DNA from: Klebsiella pneumoniae
GTDB taxonomy: Bacteria; Bacteroidota; Bacteroidia; Flavobacteriales; Flavobacteriaceae
DNA: 13,882 bases
NCBI GenBank assembly: GCA_943325355.2
Contig: CALPPA020000018.1
Location: forward strand, 1-13,882
Direction of reading: 5' to 3'
The notes under the pieces were generated by a model. The model searched no databases. It was not told where the DNA came from and saw only the letters and a program-made list of their open reading frames with translations. Both the position numbers and the translations under genes were made by a program. How positions within the stretch are numbered: position 1 is the first letter of the stretch; every line of letters begins with the position of its first letter. Positions 1-8,472 of this stretch are shown in pieces.

Positions 1-3000
1 AAATATTGTTGGAGTTGTTCCAGTTATTGTACCGTAACAATTACTTGTAGCTATAGGTGCAACAGGTGTTGCTGAGCATTGTGCGTTTACGTTTGGTAAA
101 TTTGTAACATTGGCAACAGGAGCATTACAAACAATAGCATTAACATTAATTGAATAAGTTTGTCCTCCTAAAAAAGCAGAATTAATCCCACTAATTGAAA
201 ATTTAAAGCTATCTGGATTTGCGTTTACGCCATTATTAGTATAACTAACCAAATTACTATTGATGTCAGCCTGTGTAAAAGTACCTCCTATAACTAATGC
301 TACATTATTTAGTTTTAGTACCCCGTTTGTAGGGAGTTGTGACACAGTATAAACTAATTGAACTGCTGTTGCTGTTGGCTGTGTTGCCCCTAATTTTGCT
401 GTAACAATAGTTGCAGTTGCTCCTTGTGAAAGACTAAGTCCAGTGTTTACAACAGCAATATTATTTACAATTTGTAGTTTTCCACAAATTGATACTTGAA
501 AGTCTGTAAATGTTCCTGCAGATGCATTAGCACCTCTATCGGTTGCTAATAAAATCCAAGTACCTAAAGAACTTGTGCCATTAAATTTGCTCAAGGATTG
601 ACTCGCTTGTTGGGTTCCCCGCATTGCTGGGCTAGTTCCACTACAAGTTGGAGCCGTCGTTCCAGCATCATCAAAGTTAATATCAAAATTTGATCCAGTA
701 CAATCTCTGTTATAAATTTCGGCAAAAATTCCTGTTGGTCCACTAAACTGCATTTTTATATCAGCTACTGAACCGTGAGTTGCTTTCATATAGAAACTTA
801 CTTTGCTAATAATAACATTATCTGGAACATCCATCCTAGCGCTTACAGCATTTGTAGAGTTAGTTTCCCAAGTAAAGTCATTGTTTTCGTAATATTTATT
901 CGTGTAAGTTTTACAAAAATCACTAGCAATTTGAAATACAAATGTTTCTGAATTTGCTCCAGTTATGCAGGAATTTACGGGTCTTACTCTCCAATAATTA
1001 ATTGTTCCTGATGTTAAATTAATGGTTTGATAAGAGTTACTAGTAACTGTTGCTGTTTCTCGTATTGTTGAAAAAGTTGGACCGGTTGCTATTTCTACAA
1101 TGTAAGAAGATGCACTTGTTATAGCATTCCATTGTAATAAAACAGCAGTTTGCTGATTTGTCGCTCCATTTGTTGGAGAAGTCAATGTTATGTTTCCAAT
1201 GTTATTATCAAATACTTTTAATGTAAGGGGTAAATTTATATTTGCAGATGTTGATGTGCCATTTGCATTAAAAGAATAATTACCTATTGCTAAAGTATTA
1301 ATACTTGAAACTGTCATTGTAACAGCACCTGCAGTAGATCTTGTAGTTGGCGAAAATGTGGCAACTGCTCCAATAGGTAAACCAACTGCAGAAAATGTAG
1401 TTACCTCAACAAATCCTGGGGCAGGTGTGTAATTTAAAGTATAAACAGCATTATTTGGCTTACACACAGAGATAGTTGGCTCTGCAGCAGTTAAATCAAA
1501 AGAATTCGCTTTAATTTCAAAATTTGCATTGGAGATATCAAAGAAAATGTTGGCTGCTGCCTCAATTTTAATTCTATTATTTTTACCAATATTATTCGGA
1601 ACTGTTATAGCTTGTGTTCCATCATTTGGTGTGTTTGATAACACTGTTATTGGATAAGTCAAACCACCATCAGTAGATAATTTTATATTGACATTTAAAG
1701 AGTATGTAGCAGTATTTGTGCTAGCAACATTCCAAGTTACAGTTTGTGATGTGCCAACATACCATATAACTGAAGTATTTGGTGCAGTTAGAACAAATGG
1801 ACCAGCGGTTCCAACAGTAACAATTACATTATCTTGATTAGTTTGACCACCAAGAGGGTTATTATCCCTAACTGTCAATCTAAAATTTAATGTTCTTCCT
1901 ACACTAGACAAAACCTCCCAGGTAGGATTTGTATTGCTTATTATATCATTCAGATTCGGAAACGTTCTAGTCGCAGAAAGCGTAGGAATAATCGATCTAA
2001 ACATTGGTGTACTTGTACTGCTAGCAACTGGCGATACATTACCGGAACTTGCAGCGTCCATTTGTTCCCAACAATAGGTTAGTCTAGCGGCATCTCCAGC
2101 ATCGTTATCAGTAGCAATTCCAGTTAAAATAAAAGGGGTCGATTTTGGAATTGTACGATCTGGAATAGCTGTTATTACTGGTTCATTATTTGCAATAGTA
2201 GTTTCAACTTCACAGGTGTTAGCCAAAATAGTTGTCGTCATTTGTTGAATACTACGCGCGTGAAAATAAGCATCCGCATCCGCTTGAATATTTGGCGGAC
2301 AAATTCCAGCATAAGACATAATTGTTGTACCACTTCCTGGTTCCATAGATGATGCTGCCGAATTTTGACACGAATTGCTTTGAGTATGAGAAGCTCCAAA
2401 TTGATGTCCTAATTCGTGTGCAACATAACCTATATCAAACTGGTCAAATTGAGGCGTTACAATTCCAGTAACTCCATTTCCTTTTGAAGCTGCTGTACAA
2501 GGACCAGTTCCAGCAATACCACCACCACCAGTACTAAAGGCGTGACCTATATCGTAAGCCCCAACTCCTAGTAAACCCGTTATGTTTGCGGTATTAATGT
2601 TCAGCATTTGTGATCCATCGTAATTGTCATACGGATCTGAATCAGGTGAAGCGTCAATATTAACATTGTTTCTATATATCAAACGATTATTGCCTGCTAC
2701 AATCTGAAATTGAATGCCTACATCAGTTTTGAATACGCTATTTACACGGGTAACAGTGGTGTTTATTGCTGCTAAAGCTCCCGCAACAGTATTGCCGTAA
2801 TAAGCGGTATATTCTGAGGTACAAGCTACCGCAAGACGATAGGTTCTTATTTTCCCATCGACTAAATTTGTTGTTTTAGCTGTACTATTAGTTTTAGCCT
2901 CCGAAAATTGATTCATATCTGCATCACAAACAAATACATCGTCTGGATTTTTAATGTAATCTTTCTTATCGTAAACAATATAGGTGCTCGTATCGCTTCT

Positions 3001-3462
3001 TTCTAAAGGATCTATATAAATTGTTTTTTCGCCAGTTATAAGTCCGTTGAAACCACTTGGAGATGTACTAATATAGATTTTATTCAGTGGGTTTTCCTCA
3101 CTAACGCCATAGAAAGACTGTATTTCAGGATATTTTGCTTCTAAATCAGGATGTAAAACACTGATTTTTTCTATACTAAAGGTTTCCATTGTACCGTCCT
3201 CACTAGGAAAATCCATAAGCAATGGAGTTTTAGTTTTTTTGCCAGTAGTATTTATTGTAGCTGTTTGAAAATTTGATTTTAAAGATTTAAAATCTAAAGA
3301 ATAAATTTTATATTTACTAGGAATGTTTTTCTTGTCGATTTTCAATCTAGTTTTATAAACCTCAGATTCTTTTGTTACTTGCCAATTGTTGATTGATTGT
3401 GCAAATGAACGATGATTAAAGAATATAATAATAATCAATAATAGGTAAGTATATTTTTTCAT
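1..3462 (-). CDS. Secreted reprolysin-like zinc metallopeptidase, multidomain, C-terminus beyond window
   Basis: The frame stays open from an ATG at 3462 to the left edge, giving 1154 residues and no stop. Residues 1-21 form a Sec signal peptide (KK, then a long Leu/Ile run, ending SFA before Q22). Residues 22 to about 200 look like a propeptide. The catalytic domain (about 203-400) has the complete metzincin zinc motif HELGHQFGASH at 349-359 and a Met-turn, IMSYAG, with Met382, which places it with reprolysin-like (M12B-type) peptidases. Then come Ig/cadherin-like segments (about 410-740), a fibronectin type III-like domain (about 755-848), a proprotein convertase P-domain (about 849-994), a CSPG/NG2-type repeat (about 996-1110, with FTQADIN) and the start of a Cys-containing HYR-like module. 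Such proteins usually end in a type IX secretion sorting domain, which would lie outside the window. The likely role is extracellular proteolysis. It is probably unconnected to the NRPS genes. The substrate is unknown. Confidence 0.93.
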   Translation of the reverse strand, partial: MKKYTYLLLIIIIFFNHRSFAQSINNWQVTKESEVYKTRLKIDKKNIPSKYKIYSLDFKSLKSNFQTATINTTGKKTKTPLLMDFPSEDGTMETFSIEKISVLHPDLEAKYPEIQSFYGVSEENPLNKIYISTSPSGFNGLITGEKTIYIDPLERSDTSTYIVYDKKDYIKNPDDVFVCDADMNQFSEAKTNSTAKTTNLVDGKIRTYRLAVACTSEYTAYYGNTVAGALAAINTTVTRVNSVFKTDVGIQFQIVAGNNRLIYRNNVNIDASPDSDPYDNYDGSQMLNINTANITGLLGVGAYDIGHAFSTGGGGIAGTGPCTAASKGNGVTGIVTPQFDQFDIGYVAHELGHQFGASHTQSNSCQNSAASSMEPGSGTTIMSYAGICPPNIQADADAYFHARSIQQMTTTILANTCEVETTIANNEPVITAIPDRTIPKSTPFILTGIATDNDAGDAARLTYCWEQMDAASSGNVSPVASSTSTPMFRSIIPTLSATRTFPNLNDIISNTNPTWEVLSSVGRTLNFRLTVRDNNPLGGQTNQDNVIVTVGTAGPFVLTAPNTSVIWYVGTSQTVTWNVASTNTATYSLNVNIKLSTDGGLTYPITVLSNTPNDGTQAITVPNNIGKNNRIKIEAAANIFFDISNANFEIKANSFDLTAAEPTISVCKPNNAVYTLNYTPAPGFVEVTTFSAVGLPIGAVATFSPTTRSTAGAVTMTVSSINTLAIGNYSFNANGTSTSANINLPLTLKVFDNNIGNITLTSPTNGATNQQTAVLLQWNAITSASSYIVEIATGPTFSTIRETATVTSNSYQTINLTSGTINYWRVRPVNSCITGANSETFVFQIASDFCKTYTNKYYENNDFTWETNSTNAVSARMDVPDNVIISKVSFYMKATHGSVADIKMQFSGPTGIFAEIYNRDCTGSNFDINFDDAGTTAPTCSGTSPAMRGTQQASQSLSKFNGTSSLGTWILLATDRGANASAGTFTDFQVSICGKLQIVNNIAVVNTGLSLSQGATATIVTAKLGATQPTATAVQLVYTVSQLPTNGVLKLNNVALVIGGTFTQADINSNLVSYTNNGVNANPDSFKFSISGINSAFLGGQTYSINVNAIVCNAPVANVTNLPNVNAQCSATPVAPIATSNCYGTITGTTPTIF

Positions 3463-3791
3463 AATAGGGGGATTTTGAAGTCCAAAACTAAAAATTTATT
3501 TTTAATAAAAAAAATAAAACATCGTTTAAATACGTATTTTATCGTTTAAATACATAAATATTATATATTTTGTAATAAAAATAGTATGATTAAAAAAGTA
3601 TAGAATAATGTTTTATAGAAATCTAAAAAAGATCAGTCGACATATTCTTTCTTTCTTTTGTAATTTAAAAATAGCTAATGGCAACTAATCAAGAAGTACT
3701 TGCTAATTAGACAAATTTGGATTTGAATATGGAAAAGAAAGTTTTCTGAGAATGATATGGGTTTTCATCTTACAATACTATCACGAAATAT
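3463..3791. other. AT-rich intergenic region upstream of the metallopeptidase
   Basis: This 329-bp gap lies between the end of the acyltransferase gene and the start of the peptidase gene, both on the minus strand. It should hold the 3' end of the NRPS-side transcript and the promoter of the peptidase. I found no convincing open reading frame, tRNA or strong GC-rich terminator hairpin. The one clear structure is a 13-bp direct repeat 60-90 bp upstream of the peptidase start, listed separately. No good match to the Bacteroidota promoter pattern (TTTG about 19 bp before TAnnTTTG) could be fixed by eye. Confidence 0.6.
3521..3553. repeat. Two direct copies of a 13-bp sequence with 20-bp spacing
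   Basis: ATCGTTTAAATAC occurs exactly at 3521-3533 and again at 3541-3553. The start-to-start distance is 20 bp, close to two helical turns, so both copies would face the same side of the DNA. Each copy contains the palindrome TTTAAA. They lie 59-91 bp upstream of the peptidase start codon on the minus strand. A paired regulator site is plausible, but low-complexity AT-rich DNA can give such repeats by chance. Confidence 0.45.
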
Positions 3792-4901
3792 TTATTTTGG
3801 AATAAATCTATTGATGTATTTGGATTTTAATAGTTTGATTTCGGTATCGTTTAATGTAATTACTTTTATAGGATAGAATACAACTCGAACGAATGGCACT
3901 CTCTTTAGGAATCTATAAATAAGACAACACAGTATGATGTTTGAAAAAAACAGCAGTGTGTGCAATACCGGATTATATGTTTTTAAATCAAAGAGAACAA
4001 TATATGCGTCTTTGATGAATATATGATATGCTAAAATAAAAAAACTGGCTTTAGAACAATAGACTAAAAAAGAATTTAGAATCGGTACCTTTTCAAGGTA
4101 TCGACATAAATAAAGTACCGTAAAAACACCCAAAAGGGATACTAATAAAAGATAATGATAATTATAATCGCGGGAACCTAAACTAAAATTTATTTTAATA
4201 TTCCAATGATTTAATATAAAGATTGAAATAAAAAATAAAATCGGGAATACAATCATTTTTTTACTGTAGAAAAAAGAAGTGCCATCAAGAAAGCGAGTGC
4301 AAATTTTTTGAAAACTATAGCCTAGCAGTAAATAAGTAAAAAAAATAGGGATATATTCGGTCCAGTAAAATCTTATTTTAATTGTATTCAAGAGGTAAAG
4401 TGCCAGAAAGAACACCAACAACATTAAATAATTTAAAGGTTTTTTCAATTCTTTAATTTCTAAAAATCCTTTTAAAGTTAACTGCCCTAAAAACAGCGCA
4501 CCAATAAACCAGAAAGAAACATTTATTTCATCAAAACGACCACGGTAAAAGGATCGAGCCATATTCTTGATGTGTTCGAAGACTTGATTGAAATTTATCA
4601 CATCTGAGACAATACCAGAAAAAATTATATTTAACAAAGTTAAACTTATGACGAAGCTAATTAATGGTTTTAGTAGACCATCTATTTTATGGAACAAAAA
4701 GTGCTTAAAATCTAACCGATTGGAGAATAAATAACCAGATACAAAAATAAACGTAGGCATTCTAAAAAACAATGCTACATTTTGGAACTGCAATAAATAG
4801 GGATATATGTCAATAAAATCATAGCGGCCAATTGTCATTAAAATGATACTTAGGCCTTTAGCGATATCAAAAATTTGAATTCTTTTTTCATTTTCTTTCA
4901 T
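3792..4901 (-). CDS. Acyltransferase-3 family integral membrane protein
   Basis: This is a very hydrophobic protein of about 369 residues with roughly ten membrane segments, the usual size and layout of acyltransferase-3 proteins, which transfer acyl groups to sugars or other polar acceptors at the cytoplasmic membrane. Recognisable family sequence includes FDIAKGLSIIL at 11-21 and the FRMPTFIFVSGYLF segment starting near residue 46. I chose the ATG at 4901 because it places the first motif ten residues in and has AAAGGA just upstream; ATGs at 4916 and 4913 and a TTG at 4946 are in frame too. The gene follows the phosphopantetheinyl transferase after 113 bp on the same strand, so it could acylate the peptide product, or serve the envelope instead. 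The family's K/R-x10-H motif reads K15-x10-R26 here, so the expected His is missing. The acceptor is unknown. Confidence 0.85.
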   Translation of the reverse strand: MKENEKRIQIFDIAKGLSIILMTIGRYDFIDIYPYLLQFQNVALFFRMPTFIFVSGYLFSNRLDFKHFLFHKIDGLLKPLISFVISLTLLNIIFSGIVSDVINFNQVFEHIKNMARSFYRGRFDEINVSFWFIGALFLGQLTLKGFLEIKELKKPLNYLMLLVFFLALYLLNTIKIRFYWTEYIPIFFTYLLLGYSFQKICTRFLDGTSFFYSKKMIVFPILFFISIFILNHWNIKINFSLGSRDYNYHYLLLVSLLGVFTVLYLCRYLEKVPILNSFLVYCSKASFFILAYHIFIKDAYIVLFDLKTYNPVLHTLLFFSNIILCCLIYRFLKRVPFVRVVFYPIKVITLNDTEIKLLKSKYINRFIPK

Positions 4902-5014
4902 AATTCCTTTCATCATTAATTGACTAATTAGTTTTCTGAAATCCAAATCATTTGCTTATTCAAATAGGAACCAATAAAACGATAAAACTTTTTGTAGCAA
5001 ATTTGAAGGGTTTC

Positions 5015-5809
5015 CTAGGGTTGAGCCATTTCTATTAATGCTTTCATCGTATTAGGCATAGAATATAATACTAGATTTTTAGAAATGGTAGCCAAACCTT
5101 CAAAAGCTATTGCTCCCAAATAATAATCGTCAAGTTCAAAACTACATACTTGCCAGTTTTCAGTGTTTTTTACTAATTTAGAATCTATCATATGATCTCC
5201 ATCTAAAGAAGGAATATTTTTAAAATCATCATCTATACCTTTGCCAAACCCCTTTACTAATGCTTCTTTACGGGTCCATAATGTGTAGAAAGTATGTTTT
5301 TTATTCACCGCATTTTCAATTGCCAAAACTTCATTGTCGTTAAAAATATCTGGAAGAAGGTTAGTAAATGTAGAATCTTTAGAAATAAATTCAACATCAA
5401 TACCAATCTTGTTTAGCGAAATTGCAATAACTGCAAAGTCTTCAGAATGTGATATATTGAAACATAACCAAGGATGAGAAGATAAATAGGGTTTTTTATT
5501 GAAATGATAATCAAAGTGAATACTTTTAGCTTCCAATTTGGTATAAGCTGCTAAAATAAATTTTAAAATTGCCCTGCAAATAATAAATTGGTTTCGATCC
5601 TTTTCTTTATAATATCGCTCGGATCTACTGCGTTCTTCTGGATTGAGAAAATGGACTAAATCTTTTGTTAAATTACTGTACTCGGGTAAGTGCAGTGTAT
5701 AAATTATTACGTCACCAGTGCTTAAAGAATATTCTTTAAATGTTGAGGATTTGTGGTCTTCGCAATAAATAGACGAAATAAAGAGATTAGATTTCAGCAT
5801 GTTTTTCAT
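5015..5809 (-). CDS. 4'-phosphopantetheinyl transferase, Sfp/Gsp type
   Basis: The enzyme moves the phosphopantetheine arm of coenzyme A onto the conserved Ser of carrier domains, converting the neighbouring NRPS proteins to their active form in the cytoplasm. At 264 residues it has the length of the two-domain Sfp class rather than the short AcpS class. Visible motifs are NKKPYL at 104-109, FNISHSED at 117-124, the metal-binding GIDVE at 136-140 and WTRKEALVKGFGKG at 178-191. All the expected key residues (Asp138, Glu140, Lys181, Glu182) are present. The ATG at 5809 lies 23 bp inside the end of the upstream A-T-TE gene; a second ATG at 5800 would also overlap it. The overlap points to translational coupling and a shared transcript, and ties the enzyme to this pathway. 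The identification is secure; activity on specific carriers is inferred. Confidence 0.95.
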   Translation of the reverse strand: MKNMLKSNLFISSIYCEDHKSSTFKEYSLSTGDVIIYTLHLPEYSNLTKDLVHFLNPEERSRSERYYKEKDRNQFIICRAILKFILAAYTKLEAKSIHFDYHFNKKPYLSSHPWLCFNISHSEDFAVIAISLNKIGIDVEFISKDSTFTNLLPDIFNDNEVLAIENAVNKKHTFYTLWTRKEALVKGFGKGIDDDFKNIPSLDGDHMIDSKLVKNTENWQVCSFELDDYYLGAIAFEGLATISKNLVLYSMPNTMKALIEMAQP

Positions 5810-8390
5810 CTAAAATATCTTGAAGCATCCTTGCTAAGATTTTGTCGTGTGGCGCTATTCTCATATCGAAATCACTAACTGGTAAGTCATGAACAGTAAC
5901 ACCTTTTTGCGCTGCTTTTTTCCATCCCAAGTGTTTTGGAGCTAATTTATGGGCTATATGGTCTCTTGAATTAAATAAATCTACTTTTAAGCTTTGCGGC
6001 TTAAGGTGATATTTTTCAAGAATTCCGTACATCATCGCTGTAGCTTGTGTAAATCGTTCTAGTGCTAACAAATCAAGTTCCGACATTTTGATGTTATTCT
6101 CTTCAAAATGTCTTTTTAAGATATATTCTTTTTTTGCATTAAATCGCATTTTAAAAGCCTTCCAACTCGTGAGCATTTCTTTTAAATAGGATAGCCTTCT
6201 TCTAGTGTTATGAAAGTACCTAATTAGTTTTTTTTGCTTGAGCGTTTTATAATAGTATGAAGAATCTGCATAAGAGTCTAGTAATACTGTTACGCTAACT
6301 TCTTTTCCTTGTTCCTGCAATTGTCGGGTCATTTCAAAAGCCACTATTCCACCAACACAATATCCCGCTAGGGCATAAGGACCATTAGGATTTATTTTTA
6401 GAATTGCTTGAATGTAATTTGCAGCCATATCTTCTATTGATATATACCATTCATCAAACCCTTTGGATCCACCACCTTGAATTCCATAAAAAGGTTGTTC
6501 CTCATCTAAGTGTTTACTCATATTGGCAAAATACAAAACATCTAATCCACCTCCGTGAACCATAAAAAGAGGCACTTTGCTTCCTGTAGATTTTAATGGG
6601 ACGATACAATCTGAATAAATTTCGCTGCCCTCATCAAAAAGTTTTACAAATTTTTCGACGGTTGAATATTCAAATAATACTGACAAAGGAAAGCGTTTAC
6701 CAGTACTTTTTTCTATTTCAGCTACAACTTTTACTGCCATAATTGAAGTTCCACCCATTTCAAAAAAGGTATCATTGATTCCAATCTCTTCTATTTGTAG
6801 GACTTCACTCCAAACTTTTGCAATTTCTTTTTCAATTTCGGTTCTTGGTTTTCTTAGATTAGATTCTGTATCTTGTCGAACATATTCTGGAACCGGTAAG
6901 TTTTTTTTATCAATTTTCCCATTTGTAGTCAGCGGAAAATCATCGACCCACATAAAAATATTCGGAATCATAAAACTTGGTACAATTTTAGAAAGTTCTT
7001 CACGTACATTAGGGTTTTTATCACTACTGTCGTTGGTCTGAAGATAGGCAACAAGACGTGGTTCAGCATTATCAATCTTACTCAATATAACTGAAGCTAG
7101 TTTTATTTGAGGTATCGTAATTAAAGCAGCCTCAATTTCGCCCAATTCTATTCGATGTCCGTTAGCTTTAACTTGCTCATCAAGGCGCCCAAAATACAAA
7201 AGATTACCATCTGGCAACCATTTTGCCAAATCTCCGGTTCGATACATTCTAGTTTTGGAATCAAACGGGTTTGGAATAAATTTTTCCGCAGTTAAATCTT
7301 CTCTATTAAAATATCCTCTTGCTATTCCATTTCCAGCAATATAAATTTCACCAACTTCGCCTTCAGGGGCAAGCTGATGATTTTCATCTAAAAGATATAT
7401 TTGAGTATTTGAAATTGGTTTCCCAATGGGTATACTTTCACTAGCTAGTGGAGCATCAAAAGTATTGAATCCATAGATACTACAGCCCACAGTTGCCTCT
7501 GTTGGACCATATTCATTAACAATAATAGCATCAATGCCAGATGACCTAAATTGATTAATATGATAATTGTATAATGCCTCTCCTCCAATAATATATTTAG
7601 TAGCGAGTTTAGGTCTAGTCTCTTTATTAATAACAGAAATTAGAATACTGATGTGCGAAGGTGTTAGCTTTATGAAATCATAAGGAGCGTACTTAAATAA
7701 ATTTACATCATCAAAAATTGCTAATCCAGTCCCAGAGCTTAGAATTAATTTTTTACCCAAAATAAGGGGAATAAAAATCTCAGTTATACTGGCATCAAAA
7801 GATAATGAAAGGTGTGCGAAACAGCCAGAATTATCAGAATTTGTATCGATGTAATCACTTACGTTAAATAAATAATGCAATAGGTTGCGATGCTCAATCA
7901 TTACTCCTTTAGGATTTCCCGTACTTCCGGACGTATAAATAATATAAGCTAAATCATTTGGTTTCAAAGAAATTGAGGTGGGAGCACTTACATCATATTT
8001 TTCTCTACTAATGAGGAAATTATCAAGCGCCTGATGATCTAATGTAAATTTACAATTGCAGTCATTTTGCAAATAACTAATCCTTTGCTGTGGATACTCA
8101 GGATCTATAGGCACATAGGCTGCGCCAGATTTAAGGATGCCTAATATGCAGACAATCAGCATTTCGCTTCGACTTTGCATAATGCCAACTAAGTCCCCTA
8201 GAATCACATCCTTTTCGCTAATTAAATAATGAGCAAGTTGATTTGATAGAATATTAAGTTCCTTGTAAGTAAGTTTTTGCTCTTTGTAGACAACCGCTAT
8301 TTCATTTGGCGTATTATCGACCTGCTGAAAGAACAAATCAACAATAGTGTCTGTTAATGGGTTTTCTATTTTAGATAATGGATTTACCAT
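5787..8390 (-). CDS. NRPS, A-T-TE architecture with non-canonical thioesterase
   Basis: This 867-residue protein has an adenylation domain (about 12-500), a carrier domain (about 515-590) and a type I thioesterase (about 605-865), and no condensation domain. The A domain carries YTSGSTGNPKG at 152-162, FDAS with Asp199 (binds the alpha-amino group), EYGPTEAT at 293-300, YRTGD at 383-387 and Lys492 in NGKID. My reading of the ten pocket positions (D199, A200, T203, K241, I267, G269, E293, V301, G302, K492) is DATKIGEVGK, close to the Asn-type code DLTKIGEVGK as I recall it. The carrier Ser is 549 in FFEMGGTS. The thioesterase motif reads GYCVGG, so the nucleophile is Cys678; Asp705 is in place, but the usual GNH near the C-terminus reads VSD, with Asp840 for His. 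Start: ATG at 8390, 82 bp after the previous NRPS gene. Substrate call is tentative. Confidence 0.95.
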   Translation of the reverse strand: MVNPLSKIENPLTDTIVDLFFQQVDNTPNEIAVVYKEQKLTYKELNILSNQLAHYLISEKDVILGDLVGIMQSRSEMLIVCILGILKSGAAYVPIDPEYPQQRISYLQNDCNCKFTLDHQALDNFLISREKYDVSAPTSISLKPNDLAYIIYTSGSTGNPKGVMIEHRNLLHYLFNVSDYIDTNSDNSGCFAHLSLSFDASITEIFIPLILGKKLILSSGTGLAIFDDVNLFKYAPYDFIKLTPSHISILISVINKETRPKLATKYIIGGEALYNYHINQFRSSGIDAIIVNEYGPTEATVGCSIYGFNTFDAPLASESIPIGKPISNTQIYLLDENHQLAPEGEVGEIYIAGNGIARGYFNREDLTAEKFIPNPFDSKTRMYRTGDLAKWLPDGNLLYFGRLDEQVKANGHRIELGEIEAALITIPQIKLASVILSKIDNAEPRLVAYLQTNDSSDKNPNVREELSKIVPSFMIPNIFMWVDDFPLTTNGKIDKKNLPVPEYVRQDTESNLRKPRTEIEKEIAKVWSEVLQIEEIGINDTFFEMGGTSIMAVKVVAEIEKSTGKRFPLSVLFEYSTVEKFVKLFDEGSEIYSDCIVPLKSTGSKVPLFMVHGGGLDVLYFANMSKHLDEEQPFYGIQGGGSKGFDEWYISIEDMAANYIQAILKINPNGPYALAGYCVGGIVAFEMTRQLQEQGKEVSVTVLLDSYADSSYYYKTLKQKKLIRYFHNTRRRLSYLKEMLTSWKAFKMRFNAKKEYILKRHFEENNIKMSELDLLALERFTQATAMMYGILEKYHLKPQSLKVDLFNSRDHIAHKLAPKHLGWKKAAQKGVTVHDLPVSDFDMRIAPHDKILARMLQDILDEKHAEI

Positions 8391-8472
8391 AGGTGTTCTA
8401 TTTTAAATGCGCCATTTATAATTTTAATAGAAATAATTCAACATTCCATAAATTTATTGAAGGAAGAATAAA

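Noticed and set aside
1..3462. Metallopeptidase as a dedicated member of the NRPS pathway
   Set aside because: It is separated by 330 bp or more, has a signal peptide and adhesion modules typical of general secreted enzymes, and nothing links it to peptide maturation.
3463..3791. Bacteroidota-type promoter (TTTG and TAnnTTTG boxes) for the peptidase
   Set aside because: Only partial matches such as CAAATTTG at 3712-3719 were found, without a well-spaced upstream box, so none could be called.
6775..7041. Plus-strand open frame of 88 codons
   Set aside because: It lies wholly inside the A-T-TE gene on the opposite strand, has no recognisable domain, and the minus-strand frame shows clear adenylation and carrier motifs.
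5787..8390. Quinone- or furanone-type A-T-TE synthetase that activates alpha-keto acids
   Set aside because: The A domain keeps the Asp (199) that binds an alpha-amino group, which alpha-keto-acid enzymes of this shape typically lack, and its pocket resembles an amino acid code.
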